A stretch of DNA of 64,000 nt from Mesorhizobium wenxiniae (GCF_002284535.1 NZ_NPKH01000023.1:1-64000), one strand, 5' to 3'; shown: positions 48,441 through 55,903, counted from the stretch's first letter. Notes: generated by a model from the letters alone, not told the origin. A program made the numbers and translations.

Positions 48441-48853
48441 GTCCTCCTCCTTGATGGGCAGGAGCACGATGTGCGCTGACCTCCCGGCAACGGCGCCCGG
48501 ATAGTCGCGTCGCACCTAGTCTTCCCAAAGCCTTGGAAGCGAGCGTGCCGAAGATCGTCCTTGCCGCGCAAGTGCTTCACCCCGGTCTTGATCGGAAGGG
48601 GACATCGATCTCGCAGCTTGGTTCACAGGAGATGCCGCAGAAGCCGAAGGCCCTTCCCGAGCCGGGTGTTCCATGCGGAAGTCAAAAAGCCCGCCGCACC
48701 TTTCGGCACGGCGGGAGATCAGTCGTTCACCAGGCACAGGGTGGGCGGGGGTGGGTGTGCCCGGATCGTAGGGAATCCTACGCGCGCCGGCTGCGTCTCG
48801 TCTACCAACCGGCGGTTGGGAGCGTCAACTCGGTTAGCTTGCTTTACCCGGGC
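48441..48853. other. Intergenic stretch right of the receiver remnant
   Basis: About 410 bp without a supported gene. It holds the terminator-like hairpin at 48684-48715. Several short frames exist, but none has a ribosome site or family likeness. Confidence 0.45.
48684..48715 (-). terminator. Dispersed hairpin, copy 2, acting as terminator
   Basis: On the minus strand CCCGCCG-N12-CGGCGGG is followed by CTTTTTG. It is the only one of three related hairpins with a T-run. It would end transcription of the gene at 48854. Confidence 0.75.
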
Positions 48854-49123
48854 CTACCGCCCCAGAGCTTGTTTCGAAGCCGACAGAAGTTCTTCCTCGT
48901 CCACCACTCCCGCCATGTAATTGGCAATAATTCGGGAGGCGAGCGACTCGCGCTGTTGTTCCGATTGGCCGTCAATCTTCAAACGATCGAACACGCGGCC
49001 AAGTAGCGCCAGCTCTGACGGGTTGAAAACACCCGAATCCTCTGCTCTTCCACGAGCGGCATGACAAACCCCCTTCGCCCAGAGATTTTGTTCGTGCAGC
49101 ATTATCATACACAAAAAACCCAC
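48854..49123 (-). CDS. Small helical hypothetical protein
   Basis: Up to 89 residues; the well-formed part is VFNPSELALLGRVFDRLKID, then RESLASRIIANYMAGVVDEE and a short tail. A good ribosome site (AAGGGGG) precedes an ATG at 49062 that reads MPLVEEQ in another frame. Removing two bases (AG) near 49040 would join MPLVEEQ to DSGVFNP. So the real start may be 49062 with a recent frameshift. A promoter -10-like TATGATAAT lies upstream. No family recognised. Confidence 0.55.
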   Translation of the reverse strand: MGFLCMIMLHEQNLWAKGVCHAARGRAEDSGVFNPSELALLGRVFDRLKIDGQSEQQRESLASRIIANYMAGVVDEEELLSASKQALGR

Positions 49124-49189
49124 CCCGTTGCAGAATCGCAGACGCGAGATGCGCCCTCGCGGAAGATCTGCGAGCGGGCGAGGACGACC

Positions 49190-49474
49190 TCACATCAGAT
49201 CTTCAGCAACCCCGTCGAATTTCTTGAGGCCTACGCTTGGAGGCTTCTGCTTAAGCAGTCCCTGTGCAGTTGCAGCCGCCTCGAAAGCGGCGAACGCAGC
49301 TTGGTGACTGCAATGTCCGGCCAGGCATTCCTCGATCATTCGGATTGCTTCAAGTCGGGACGGCTTGTCCATGAATGGCCATGGTTGCTGAAGCGCTTTC
49401 GCAGCGTCGGCTATCGAGGCGACCACCATCGGCCTGTGATTCAGGTAGATTGTAATCGGGATGAATGCCGTCAT
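49190..49474 (-). CDS. DUF982-family protein
   Basis: A 94-residue protein matching the rhizobial DUF982 layout. The N-terminal strand is PITIYLNHRPMVVASIADAA, then ALQQPWPFMDKPSRLEAIRM with the typical WP, a central cysteine (EECLAGHCSHQAAFAAFEAA), and a C-terminal tail. The function of these short, often multi-copy proteins is unknown. The start follows GGAGCGACAAA. Confidence 0.82.
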   Translation of the reverse strand: MTAFIPITIYLNHRPMVVASIADAAKALQQPWPFMDKPSRLEAIRMIEECLAGHCSHQAAFAAFEAAATAQGLLKQKPPSVGLKKFDGVAEDLM

Positions 49475-49811
49475 TTTGTCGCTCCGCAGGATTGAAGGCG
49501 GTTAAACGCAAAGACATGGCGGTGGTTGCATGAACGGGCATCATCGCGAATTCAGAGCGCCGCCGCCCGAGCCTTTAGACACGACGCAATCGGAACTGGC
49601 CGAGCGATCAAGGGTATCGGTTCCCATGAGAAGGCCGTCACCGTCACCACCTGCGGGCGCATCTGTTTCGACCTTCATGGACTATGATCTGGGATACTTC
49701 GACGATGAGATGCAGACTGGAACCACTGGACAACCCGTTCGGGCCGAAAGGGTTGCCCATGCCTCCGGTATAAACCGTAACCTATGTGTCCAGAACGGAC
49801 CCTGAAAATGC
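49475..49811. other. Intergenic stretch between DUF982 and tRNA-Arg
   Basis: A plus-strand frame at 49530-49805 (91 codons) exists, but it has no ribosome site, a Pro/Ser-rich composition and no family likeness, so I leave it uncalled. Nothing else is recognised. Confidence 0.4.
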
Positions 49812-49888
49812 TGGCGATCCCGACAGGATTCGAACCTGTGACCATCGGCTTAGAAGGCCGGTGCTCTATCCAGCTGAGCTACGGGACC
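49812..49888 (-). tRNA. tRNA-Arg(UCU)
   Basis: The minus strand starts GGTCCCGTAGCTCAGCTGGA. Its acceptor pairs with CGGGATC, the anticodon loop CTTCTAA gives UCU, and the T-arm is CAGGTTCGAATCCTG. CCA is encoded. The cloverleaf is complete; the outermost anticodon-stem pair looks like a C-A mismatch. Confidence 0.93.
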
Positions 49889-49949
49889 GCTGGGCCGACG
49901 CCAAGGGCCGGCTGAATCATGCGCTGGGACGGCTGCCCGGCATTGCCGG

Positions 49950-50255
49950 TTAATGCGTCCAGGGCGTCCTGCGGTCATAGCGGAAATTCTCCGCATAGGA
50001 AATCTGGCGGCGCTTGGATTCTTTCGGCTCCTCGACACGGAAGGCCAGCCCCTCTTTCTCGGCATAGGCCACCGCCTCTTCCCGGGTGTCGAAGGTGAGC
50101 CTGATCTGGCTCCGCATGTCACCCGAAGTGGTGTAGCCCATCAGCGGATCGATTTTCTTGCGCATCTCGGGATCGAATTCCAGCACCCAGTGGCCGGTCT
50201 TGGCCTTGCCGGACTGCATCGCGGTTCTGGCTGGGCTGAAAATGCGCGCGGACAT
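49950..50255 (-). CDS. NDUFS4-like complex I accessory protein
   Basis: A 101-residue homologue of the 18-kDa NDUFS4 subunit (ETC complex I family). It has RIFSPARTAMQSGKAKTGHW, LEFDP, DPLMGYTTSGDMRSQIRLTF and the closing YAENFRYDRRTPWTH. It is an accessory subunit of alphaproteobacterial complex I at the inner membrane. The start ATG 50255 follows CGAGGTGTCC. It is a single gene, upstream of tRNA-Arg on the same strand. Confidence 0.9.
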   Translation of the reverse strand: MSARIFSPARTAMQSGKAKTGHWVLEFDPEMRKKIDPLMGYTTSGDMRSQIRLTFDTREEAVAYAEKEGLAFRVEEPKESKRRQISYAENFRYDRRTPWTH

Positions 50256-50666
50256 GGACACCTCGTTGCTACGGGCAAGCGGCACCGCCGCTGTATTCCC
50301 GTCATTACAGCGCAATGCCGCTGGCGGCAAGGCCGATGCCTGCCGTACCCTTCGACACGGCGGGCCACCGACGGTGACCGCGCGCCGGTCACGGCAAAAG
50401 ACCCTGCCGTTTGTTCCGTTTTCGTCTCTTAGTTTCGCGCAGCCAAGCCCGGAACCTATAGCCCGCCAGGACTCGGGCCGCGGTAATCAGCAGCGGGAGC
50501 CGTTGACGAGCACGTTGTGCCGGCGCCCAGGGCGCTTGGCGAATCCCGATGCAAATCGTTCTCGTCTCGCTTTGGCACAATGGGATTGGCATCTGAATTG
50601 CTACATCTGACTTGCTAATTGAGACTCGCCAGAGTGTAGCCACAGCGCTTGCAAAGGGGGACGGAA
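50256..50666. other. Intergenic stretch with repeat copies
   Basis: No gene is supported. It carries hairpin copy 3 (50341-50363, GCCGTACCCTTCGACACGGC) and the left copy of a roughly 70-bp repeat (50412-50478) whose right copy abuts tRNA-Pro. Confidence 0.6.
50412..50478. repeat. Diverged direct repeat, left copy
   Basis: GTTCCGTTTT, AAGCCCGGAACC, TATAGCCCGC and AGGACTCGG occur in this order here and again at 51164-51232 with a few substitutions and indels. The two copies bracket the zinc-ribbon gene at 50667. Confidence 0.8.
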
Positions 50667-50885
50667 ATGGGCTTAGCCGAAGACTTGTCTGATGTTTCGC
50701 TCACATTCGAATGTCCGGATTGCTCGCATCCGGCGGTAAGGAAGGGCTCTGCGCTAAGGACGATCGCGCACTTCAGATGTGACGGGTGCAACGCCAAGGT
50801 GCGGATCACTTATCCGCAGAAGCTAGCGATCTTCGAAAAGCACAAGCTATTGGCCGCCCGAGGGGCGTTGCAATTGGCTAGTTAA
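50667..50885 (+). CDS. Small zinc-ribbon protein B
   Basis: A 72-residue protein with CPDC and CDGC, paralogous to the protein at 46815. Shared blocks are SLTFECPDC against GLTFHCPQC, FRCDGC against YKCDGC, and VRITYPQKLAIFEKHKLLA. The start ATG 50667 follows AAAGGGGGACGG. It lies between two copies of a 70-bp repeat, which suggests that the gene was inserted or duplicated here. Confidence 0.75.
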   Translation: MGLAEDLSDVSLTFECPDCSHPAVRKGSALRTIAHFRCDGCNAKVRITYPQKLAIFEKHKLLAARGALQLAS

Positions 50886-51229
50886 GCCTTTTCCAGATCG
50901 TCGGTCGGGCGGATTTCGATGAGCACAAGATTGCAGAATCCTGGAGGTGGTATCGTTGGTGACGGGCTGAGGATCGCTCAATTCAAGCAGCTTCCTTGCT
51001 GGCGAAGCGATTGAGGTTCCAAGCACCGCCGCCGGTTGACGCCCCGGTAGCGCCGGAGGGCGACAAGGCGCGGCTACTTCATTTTTCTATCCATGAGGAG
51101 CGCGATGAACAGCCGCGGGACGTTTGGGGACTTTTCGTGCAACTCGCTGCCACTGTATGGCGCTCGTTCCGTTTTTGTCGTTTCGGGGGTTGCCTTCCAA
51201 AGCCCGGAACCCTATAGCCCGCAAGGACT
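50886..51229. other. Intergenic stretch upstream of tRNA-Pro
   Basis: No gene supported. Open frames on the minus strand here are translations of the tRNA-Pro locus and its flank. The last 66 bases are the right copy of the repeat at 50412. Confidence 0.5.

Positions 51230-51232
<3 letters not shown>
51164..51232. repeat. Diverged direct repeat, right copy
   Basis: Matches the copy at 50412-50478. It runs into the first three bases of tRNA-Pro (ACTCGG). The promoter of the tRNA probably lies within it. Confidence 0.8.
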
Positions 51233-51306
<74 letters not shown>

Positions 51307-51388
51307 CCTTGCGCACAGGAACGCGCACAGCTTCCCCCGAAAATGCCCATTTGTTCCCCTGCCGTCCACCCCAAAGAAGGAACGCCAG

Positions 51389-51643
51389 ATGAGCGAGATG
51401 ATCGATCGGGTTGATTATCAGGATGGCGAACTAGACGAGGTTGTCGCGGCGCGCGGCGCCCATTTGGAACGCTTGGACAAAAACCGATGGTTCCTGCTTC
51501 TCTATCATGCAGATGGGACTGAGACGCCCATATGGTTCTCATCCAGGAACTTGAAGAAGGGCCACTCTTTCAGCGTGAGGCGACCTCCGATCGACGCCGC
51601 CCTCGCCTCCCCGTCACCTATCGAGCCGCAGAAGGAGAGTTAG
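51389..51643 (+). CDS. Hypothetical protein, phage-border region
   Basis: An 84-residue acidic protein starting MSEMIDRVDYQDGELDEVVA, with a strand-rich middle (NRWFLLLYHADGTETPIWFS). The ATG follows AAAGAAGGAACGCCAG. The stop is directly followed by the next ATG. No family recognised. It lies on the plus strand, against the prophage late genes. Confidence 0.6.
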   Translation: MSEMIDRVDYQDGELDEVVAARGAHLERLDKNRWFLLLYHADGTETPIWFSSRNLKKGHSFSVRRPPIDAALASPSPIEPQKES

Positions 51644-51832
51644 ATGAGCGACGAAGCGTCGAAACGATACCCGCCGGTACTAAGCCAAGACCTCGATGCT
51701 ATCCTAAGCAAGGTCACCGAGGCCAACCGGCATGGAGAGATCGGCTTGGAATGCGACCATACCGAATATGACTTCGGCAAGCATGGGCGGCGCTGCCTGT
51801 GCGGTAAACTCATGGCAGATTGGGGCGACTAG
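51644..51832 (+). CDS. Small hypothetical protein with Cys/His cluster
   Basis: A 62-residue protein. The C-terminal half has CDHTEYDFGKHGRRCLCGK, a possible Cys/His zinc site. It starts at the base after the preceding stop, behind AAGGAGAG, and its stop touches the next ATG. So it is the middle gene of a three-gene plus-strand unit. Confidence 0.6.
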   Translation: MSDEASKRYPPVLSQDLDAILSKVTEANRHGEIGLECDHTEYDFGKHGRRCLCGKLMADWGD

Positions 51833-51940
51833 ATGAGAATCCGCCCTGATGCAAGGTTCATCCTCTCCCTATGGTGGCTTGCGATTCCGTTGGGAGTGGT
51901 GATGTACTTTGCGAGATGGATGGGCTGGGTGAGCTTTTGA
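51833..51940 (+). CDS. 35-residue membrane protein
   Basis: ATG 51833 directly follows the TAG of the preceding gene. The peptide MRIRPDARF is followed by a single helix (ILSLWWLAIPLGVVMYFARW). Too short for usual calling, but coupling and the transmembrane helix support it. Confidence 0.5.
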   Translation: MRIRPDARFILSLWWLAIPLGVVMYFARWMGWVSF

Positions 51941-52086
51941 ACCTGGAGCCGAGGAATCGAACCTCGTCTTGCTTTATCATAAAGGGAAAACGCGCTTCCC
52001 AACCTTGAAGGTGCCGTGCAGCCAATACACTAGATCCATTGCCGATTTGTATAGCGCAGAAGCCGCAGAAATGATAGGGGTTTCGG

Positions 52087-52287
52087 ATGGATATGAGCGA
52101 CATCGACATACCGAAAGACTCGGTTATAACCGACCTAGAGCCAGGCAACTATTACGGCAACCTCGCTGTGGCGGCACGTCCTGACGGAAAATTCTACTGG
52201 TCAGTAGAAAACTACAATGGACACGATTGGTCCATCATTCCCGAGTACCTGTATCAAGCCATCATGCGCCACCACTCTGAGCAGTAG
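52087..52287 (+). CDS. Hypothetical protein, 66 residues
   Basis: An acidic soluble protein: SDIDIPKDSVITDLEPGNYY, then YWSVENYNGHDWSIIPEYLY and a His-rich end. The ATG follows AGGGGTTTCGG. No family recognised. It is the last plus-strand gene before the minus-strand prophage block. Confidence 0.6.
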   Translation: MDMSDIDIPKDSVITDLEPGNYYGNLAVAARPDGKFYWSVENYNGHDWSIIPEYLYQAIMRHHSEQ

Positions 52288-52304
52288 CGTGATCGCCTAC
52301 CTTG

Positions 52305-52469
52305 TCACCGCACCACCTCATAGCGTAGCGAGCTTGTCGCCTGCATCACGAATTCAATCAGATCGACGTAGCTGATGTCGCCTACTTTCAAACCGTCGTA
52401 CATCAGTTCCCGAACTGGCGTCTTGCCGTCTTTGCCGAGGGTCACTCTTATCGCCAGTTTTTGTGTCAT
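52305..52469 (-). CDS. Small phage hypothetical protein
   Basis: A 54-residue protein (TQKLAIRVTLGKDGKTPVRE, then DISYVDLIEFVMQATSSLRY). ATG 52469 overlaps the stop of the upstream 37-residue gene by four bases (ATGA). It is the last gene of the prophage minus-strand block. No family recognised. Confidence 0.6.
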   Translation of the reverse strand: MTQKLAIRVTLGKDGKTPVRELMYDGLKVGDISYVDLIEFVMQATSSLRYEVVR

Positions 52470-52579
52470 CTGATAATCCTTAACGTCGTTGCTAGCGCAT
52501 ATAGCGCGGGGTGAAGTAGAAGCAGGGCAGCGAGATGCCAACGCCAGATCATGAAGCGAAATGCCAGCCGCGCCATCAT
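52466..52579 (-). CDS. 37-residue membrane protein
   Basis: MMARLAFRFMIWRWHLAALL continues into a Leu/Ala helix and ends TTLRIIR. Its ATG overlaps the stop of the metallophosphoesterase gene (ATGA), and its own stop overlaps the next start. Translational coupling on both sides is the main evidence, together with a single transmembrane helix. Confidence 0.5.
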   Translation of the reverse strand: MMARLAFRFMIWRWHLAALLLLHPALYALATTLRIIR

Positions 52580-53610
52580 TTGTAGCGTTCCTCGAGCTCG
52601 AGCATCGAAATGAACTGGTCACTCTCGACGCGGCCTCCCCTTAGACGCAGCAAATGGATGCCGTAGGTGTATCCGGTCGTCGCCCCATCGGTGTATTTCG
52701 GGGTGTAGCCGTGGGGCATCGCAGACCCGAGATTGGTGATCGTGATCGAATTGTTGATGCCGATCTTCGGGACCGTGACATTGTTGTTGCGATGGGTATG
52801 GCCGAAAACGATTGAATGCGTGGCCTGGTTGCCGATGGTGTTCTCGGGATAGCGTCCACCGATCGGCTTTTGCATGATCGACATGGGGACGTGGGTAAAG
52901 CCGACCCCTTCGAAGAACAGCCAATGCCGGTAAGGTGTCGTCTTCCACCGATAGCGGGCAAAGAACTGGTCAACCTGAAGGGTTAACGTGCCGGCGAGGT
53001 TAGGCGCCAGTTCCTCCAATCTGTTCACTCTATATTCGTGGTTTCCATAGATGACATCGTGCGGGATTTCCCCTGCCCCGATTTCGGAATGATAGATGTC
53101 GAAGGCGTCTTGCCCTGCCTCGATCTCGTCAATGAAGGCTGGCCGCTTCATCTGGCTTGCCGAACCTGCAGCGCTATGCATTTCGCAGGATTCGAAGTCG
53201 AAGCAATCGCCGATCTGAAGCACATTGTCAGGGCGCGTCTCAGCCACATAGCGGCCTATCCAGCGCATGTGCTCAAAATCCATGCCAGGCTTTAGGTGGA
53301 GATCCCCGATCGCCACCATGCGCCGGACAGGAAGGTCTTTGGTGACTGAGACATTGTAGGCCCTTACGCGAACGCGGGGCTTGACTTCCTCGATGCCGTC
53401 TATGTCGGGGGTGTAGTTGATTTGCGCGGCCTGCGCGTCTTCCACGTCGATTTTGGCAAGGTAGCGGGTGATGGTGGCGCGGGAAAGGCCGAAGGTTGCT
53501 GCTAGACCGCGGATATTTCTTGAACCGTCGAGCCGTGTGAATTCAGGGACATGCTGCCTCACCCTAAGCAGCAAATCCGGCGAGGTGCTCGTGGCGCCTT
53601 CGGCGTTCAT
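52576..53610 (-). CDS. HTH-metallophosphoesterase of the prophage
   Basis: A 344-residue protein. Residues of about 25-55 look like a helix-turn-helix (IRGLAATFGLSRATITRYLA). From about 95 a calcineurin-like phosphoesterase follows: VAIGDLHLKPGMD, VLQIGDCFDFES, VIYGNHEYRVNRL and IVFGHTHRNNN, which supply the dinuclear metal ligands. A DNA-binding head on a phosphoesterase suggests a nuclease or nucleotide phosphatase acting on DNA, but that is inference. ATG 53610 was chosen; the frame upstream lacks support. It follows the protease gene in the cassette after the lysis genes. Confidence 0.8.
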   Translation of the reverse strand: MNAEGATSTSPDLLLRVRQHVPEFTRLDGSRNIRGLAATFGLSRATITRYLAKIDVEDAQAAQINYTPDIDGIEEVKPRVRVRAYNVSVTKDLPVRRMVAIGDLHLKPGMDFEHMRWIGRYVAETRPDNVLQIGDCFDFESCEMHSAAGSASQMKRPAFIDEIEAGQDAFDIYHSEIGAGEIPHDVIYGNHEYRVNRLEELAPNLAGTLTLQVDQFFARYRWKTTPYRHWLFFEGVGFTHVPMSIMQKPIGGRYPENTIGNQATHSIVFGHTHRNNNVTVPKIGINNSITITNLGSAMPHGYTPKYTDGATTGYTYGIHLLRLRGGRVESDQFISMLELEERYK

Positions 53611-53654
53611 GCTATCACCCTGAGTTGTTACGGGAATCGCGAGAGCGGTAACAA

Positions 53655-54302
53655 CTAGATGGCGCGCCCCATGATGTGACAGATTGCCGTCGATGGGACC
53701 ATGTAGGAATAGCCGAACGTGCCGCGCATGCTGATAGCGCCCGCAACGAGGATGCCGACAACGTTGTCCTGATCGTCGTAGACAGGACCACCAGACACGC
53801 CGGGTGCTGCCGTGACGTCGAGCGTTACCAGGCTTCGCCACAGACCGCGTTTGTCGAGGTTTTCAAGGCCGGTCTTTCCGAACCCGGACACGCGGCCCCA
53901 GGATTGGGCAAAGTCCGTATCGAGCGGATTGCCAATGATGGTGACGGACTGCCCGACTGTCGTTTTCTCGCAAGAGAGCGGTGCGCCGGACTCGTCCTTC
54001 ATGTCATCGACATAGACCAGCGACACGTCAAAGGCATGGTTCAGCCACAGGACTTCAGCCTTGTGGACTTGTCCGCCATCGGTCTTGACGACAAGACCTT
54101 CGGCGTTTTCGGTGACGTGGCCTGCCGTGAGGATGAAGCCATTGCCGATGTGTACCCCAGAGCCATGCCAGCCATTGGCTTGGACGCGAACTGCGGCCTT
54201 ATGGGCATCGGGCGGCGTGGGCGTAAACCCGAATAGAATGAAGGCGCAGACGAGCAGGATAAGCCCCGTGAGCCAGTAGGCCGGATTGCTGAAGTTTTTC
54301 AT
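53655..54302 (-). CDS. Membrane-anchored trypsin-like serine protease
   Basis: A 215-residue protein with an N-terminal transmembrane helix (AYWLTGLILLVCAFILFGF) and a trypsin-like domain. The triad is His in ILTAGHVTENAEG (about 77), Asp in LNHAFDVSLVYVD (about 107) and Ser in TAAPGVSGGPVYDDQ (about 183). The protease domain probably faces the periplasm. ATG 54302 overlaps the stop of the 35-residue gene by four bases. Proteases are unusual in a lysis cassette. Confidence 0.85.
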   Translation of the reverse strand: MKNFSNPAYWLTGLILLVCAFILFGFTPTPPDAHKAAVRVQANGWHGSGVHIGNGFILTAGHVTENAEGLVVKTDGGQVHKAEVLWLNHAFDVSLVYVDDMKDESGAPLSCEKTTVGQSVTIIGNPLDTDFAQSWGRVSGFGKTGLENLDKRGLWRSLVTLDVTAAPGVSGGPVYDDQDNVVGILVAGAISMRGTFGYSYMVPSTAICHIMGRAI

Positions 54303-54406
54303 GCGACTGGTCCTTGTATGGCTAGATAGACCGACATCACGCCGGCCAGGGAACATGCGAGACACAGGATGCCGAACGCTATCCAGAAGCGCGGATTTTC
54401 GCCCAT
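54299..54406 (-). CDS. 35-residue membrane protein of the lysis cassette
   Basis: MGENPRFWIAFGILCLACSL continues as one transmembrane helix and ends QGPVA. The ATG at 54406 follows AGGAGGCCCATC, an excellent ribosome site. The stop overlaps the protease start (ATGA). Too short for standard calling but well supported by position. Confidence 0.6.
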   Translation of the reverse strand: MGENPRFWIAFGILCLACSLAGVMSVYLAIQGPVA

Positions 54407-54416
54407 GATGGGCCTC

Positions 54417-54647
54417 CTATTTGCTTGGAAGATTTGTCAGCCAGGGGAGCCATGTGACGGCTTTTGCCGCCATGAAGCCGCCCAGGGTCGCCGCACCAAT
54501 GATTGCCCACCGTGCGCCGCGCGCCTGCATCAGTAGATCGTGCATCTGGTTGACCTGCTCGGCCATCGATTCGACGGTATCGGTGAGGTGCTGAACCTTG
54601 ACTTCGAGGCGAACGACTCGATCGCGGGTGTCTGTCTCGGTGCTCAT
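54417..54647 (-). CDS. Coiled-coil plus membrane-helix phage protein
   Basis: A 76-residue protein. The N-terminal heptad-like part (DRVVRLEVKVQHLTDTVESM, EQVNQMHDLLMQ) is followed by a transmembrane segment (WAIIGAATLGGFMAAKAVTW). The layout is like XhlA-type haemolysin/holin partners. Its ATG overlaps the o-spanin stop by four bases. Confidence 0.65.
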   Translation of the reverse strand: MSTETDTRDRVVRLEVKVQHLTDTVESMAEQVNQMHDLLMQARGARWAIIGAATLGGFMAAKAVTWLPWLTNLPSK

Positions 54648-54835
54648 GGACGCCAACCGCAGAGTTTCTGGCCCTTACGGTTATGGGCAAGGAGGGCTTT
54701 AACTTCCGCGTCTGTCAGTGCATCAATGGCAGATGCGGATATCCGGATCGGGCTGGATATGGCGCAGAAGCTGCCCTTTGTTGACTGGCACCCCGCAATA
54801 GCGAGGAGCAGGGTAAGAGTTAGGATTTTGACCAC
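54644..54835 (-). CDS. Outer-membrane spanin lipoprotein (Rz1-like)
   Basis: A 63-residue lipoprotein: signal MVKILTLTLLLAIAGCQSTK with the lipobox IAGC, then a short C-terminal part. Its start lies inside the end of the i-spanin gene in another frame (16-base overlap), the usual Rz/Rz1 arrangement. It would join with the i-spanin to fuse inner and outer membranes at lysis. Confidence 0.75.
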   Translation of the reverse strand: MVKILTLTLLLAIAGCQSTKGSFCAISSPIRISASAIDALTDAEVKALLAHNRKGQKLCGWRP

Positions 54836-55059
54836 TGGCCCAACTCCTTTCGTGCGGCATCGGCCGGCAGCGCGCCAATGTCGTTGTCGACCTGATCAGC
54901 GATATCGCGGGCCTTGGCTTCGGCAGCAGCCTGCTTGTTGCGCTCAGCCTTGGCGCCTGAGAGGCTGCCCTTGAACCATGCGCCAGCTACTGCGATGATG
55001 CCGGCACCAATAGCGAGGATGGTTGGATTGGAGAGGAAGAAGCCGAGGATCGCGCTCAT
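54820..55059 (-). CDS. Inner-membrane spanin (Rz-like)
   Basis: A 79-residue protein: an N-terminal helix (SNPTILAIGAGIIAVAGAWF) followed by a charged Ala/Lys helix (AKAERNKQAAAEAKARDIAD). Type II topology is expected, with the helix in the periplasm. ATG 55059 overlaps the holin stop by four bases. The o-spanin starts within its 3' end. Confidence 0.75.
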   Translation of the reverse strand: MSAILGFFLSNPTILAIGAGIIAVAGAWFKGSLSGAKAERNKQAAAEAKARDIADQVDNDIGALPADAARKELGQWSKS

Positions 55060-55259
55060 TTCGCCCACCCGAACTTGCGAGCCAACCAATACCATCCCTC
55101 AACTGCCGAACCGATCGCCAGAGCCGCGCCAGTTTCGAGGAGCATCTGAAGATCAGGATCATCTGCGAAGCCCGCCCCGTCTTCCGCAGACAGAATACCC
55201 TTCGCCGCGAGGAAGCCGGCACCGTATCGAAGCAAAATGCGGATGATGACACTGGTCAT
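55056..55259 (-). CDS. Putative phage holin (Pam3-gp28-like)
   Basis: A 67-residue protein. SVIIRILLRYGAGFLAAKGI, then ADDPDLQMLLETGAALAIGS and the end EGWYWLARKFGWAK, match the small holins of the Pam3-gp28 type as I know them. It would control release of the endolysin. Its ATG overlaps the endolysin stop by four bases. Confidence 0.75.
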   Translation of the reverse strand: MTSVIIRILLRYGAGFLAAKGILSAEDGAGFADDPDLQMLLETGAALAIGSAVEGWYWLARKFGWAK

Positions 55260-55903
55260 TTCGGCTTCCTTCCGAATATCCATTTCAAGATTGCGAACAG
55301 AGCTGCCCAGAACGGGTTGCGTTCCGGATATTCGGGCGGCACAGGGGCCACTAGAGGCGGCTTTGGAGCCGTGATGGGCTTAGCTACGCCGTAGCCTTCC
55401 AGCAGCAGCAGATCATCGAACTTCTGGGCATAGCCGGCGATCAGCGCAGCCTTGTCCGTGCCGTTGATGATCCGGCGCGCCCCGATGAAATCGGACTTGC
55501 TGAGCGTGATGTAATCTGCCAGCTTCTTGCCGGTGAAGGTGCCGAGTTTCGAACCCTTGACGAGGATCTTGACGGCAATCTCGGGGCGTTCTGCCAGTTG
55601 AGGCTCTTTCAGCAGATCAAGGCCGAGACGCTTTGACCAATCGGTATAATTCCGGCGCCCGGTGATCTGGACGAAGCCGCGCCCCATGAACTTGCGGCCG
55701 TCGCCGGCAATGGTGTTGCCAAGGTCCTTGCGGCCCTCGTATTTTCGTTGCGCAGCAGTCGGTCCCCAAATCTCGCGCATGTATTTGAACGCGCCAGTCT
55801 CATGCCATGCCGTGCCGAGGACATAGGCGCACTGGTTGCGCAATAGTCCTTCTGCCTTGCATTCGGCCACGATTAGCCGCGCTGAAGGGTGCTTCAGATC
55901 CAT
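55256..55903 (-). CDS. GH19-type endolysin with C-terminal helix
   Basis: A 215-residue muralytic enzyme of the chitinase GH19/lysozyme-like fold. The catalytic Glu is in GTAWHETGAFKYMREIWGP (about 35), followed by KFMGRGFVQITGRRNYTDWS. The C-terminus carries a hydrophobic helix (NPFWAALFAILKWIF) before GRKPK, unusual for a simple endolysin; it could tether the enzyme to the membrane. The start follows AAGGAAACACC. It heads the lysis cassette. Confidence 0.88.
   Translation of the reverse strand: MDLKHPSARLIVAECKAEGLLRNQCAYVLGTAWHETGAFKYMREIWGPTAAQRKYEGRKDLGNTIAGDGRKFMGRGFVQITGRRNYTDWSKRLGLDLLKEPQLAERPEIAVKILVKGSKLGTFTGKKLADYITLSKSDFIGARRIINGTDKAALIAGYAQKFDDLLLLEGYGVAKPITAPKPPLVAPVPPEYPERNPFWAALFAILKWIFGRKPK

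Noticed and set aside
49740..49800. Possible insertion-sequence end near tRNA-Arg (ACCTATGTGTCC stretch)
   Set aside because: Too short, with no matching inverted repeat or transposase remnant nearby.
49530..49805. 91-codon plus-strand frame next to tRNA-Arg
   Set aside because: No ribosome site, low-complexity Pro/Ser composition, no known family.
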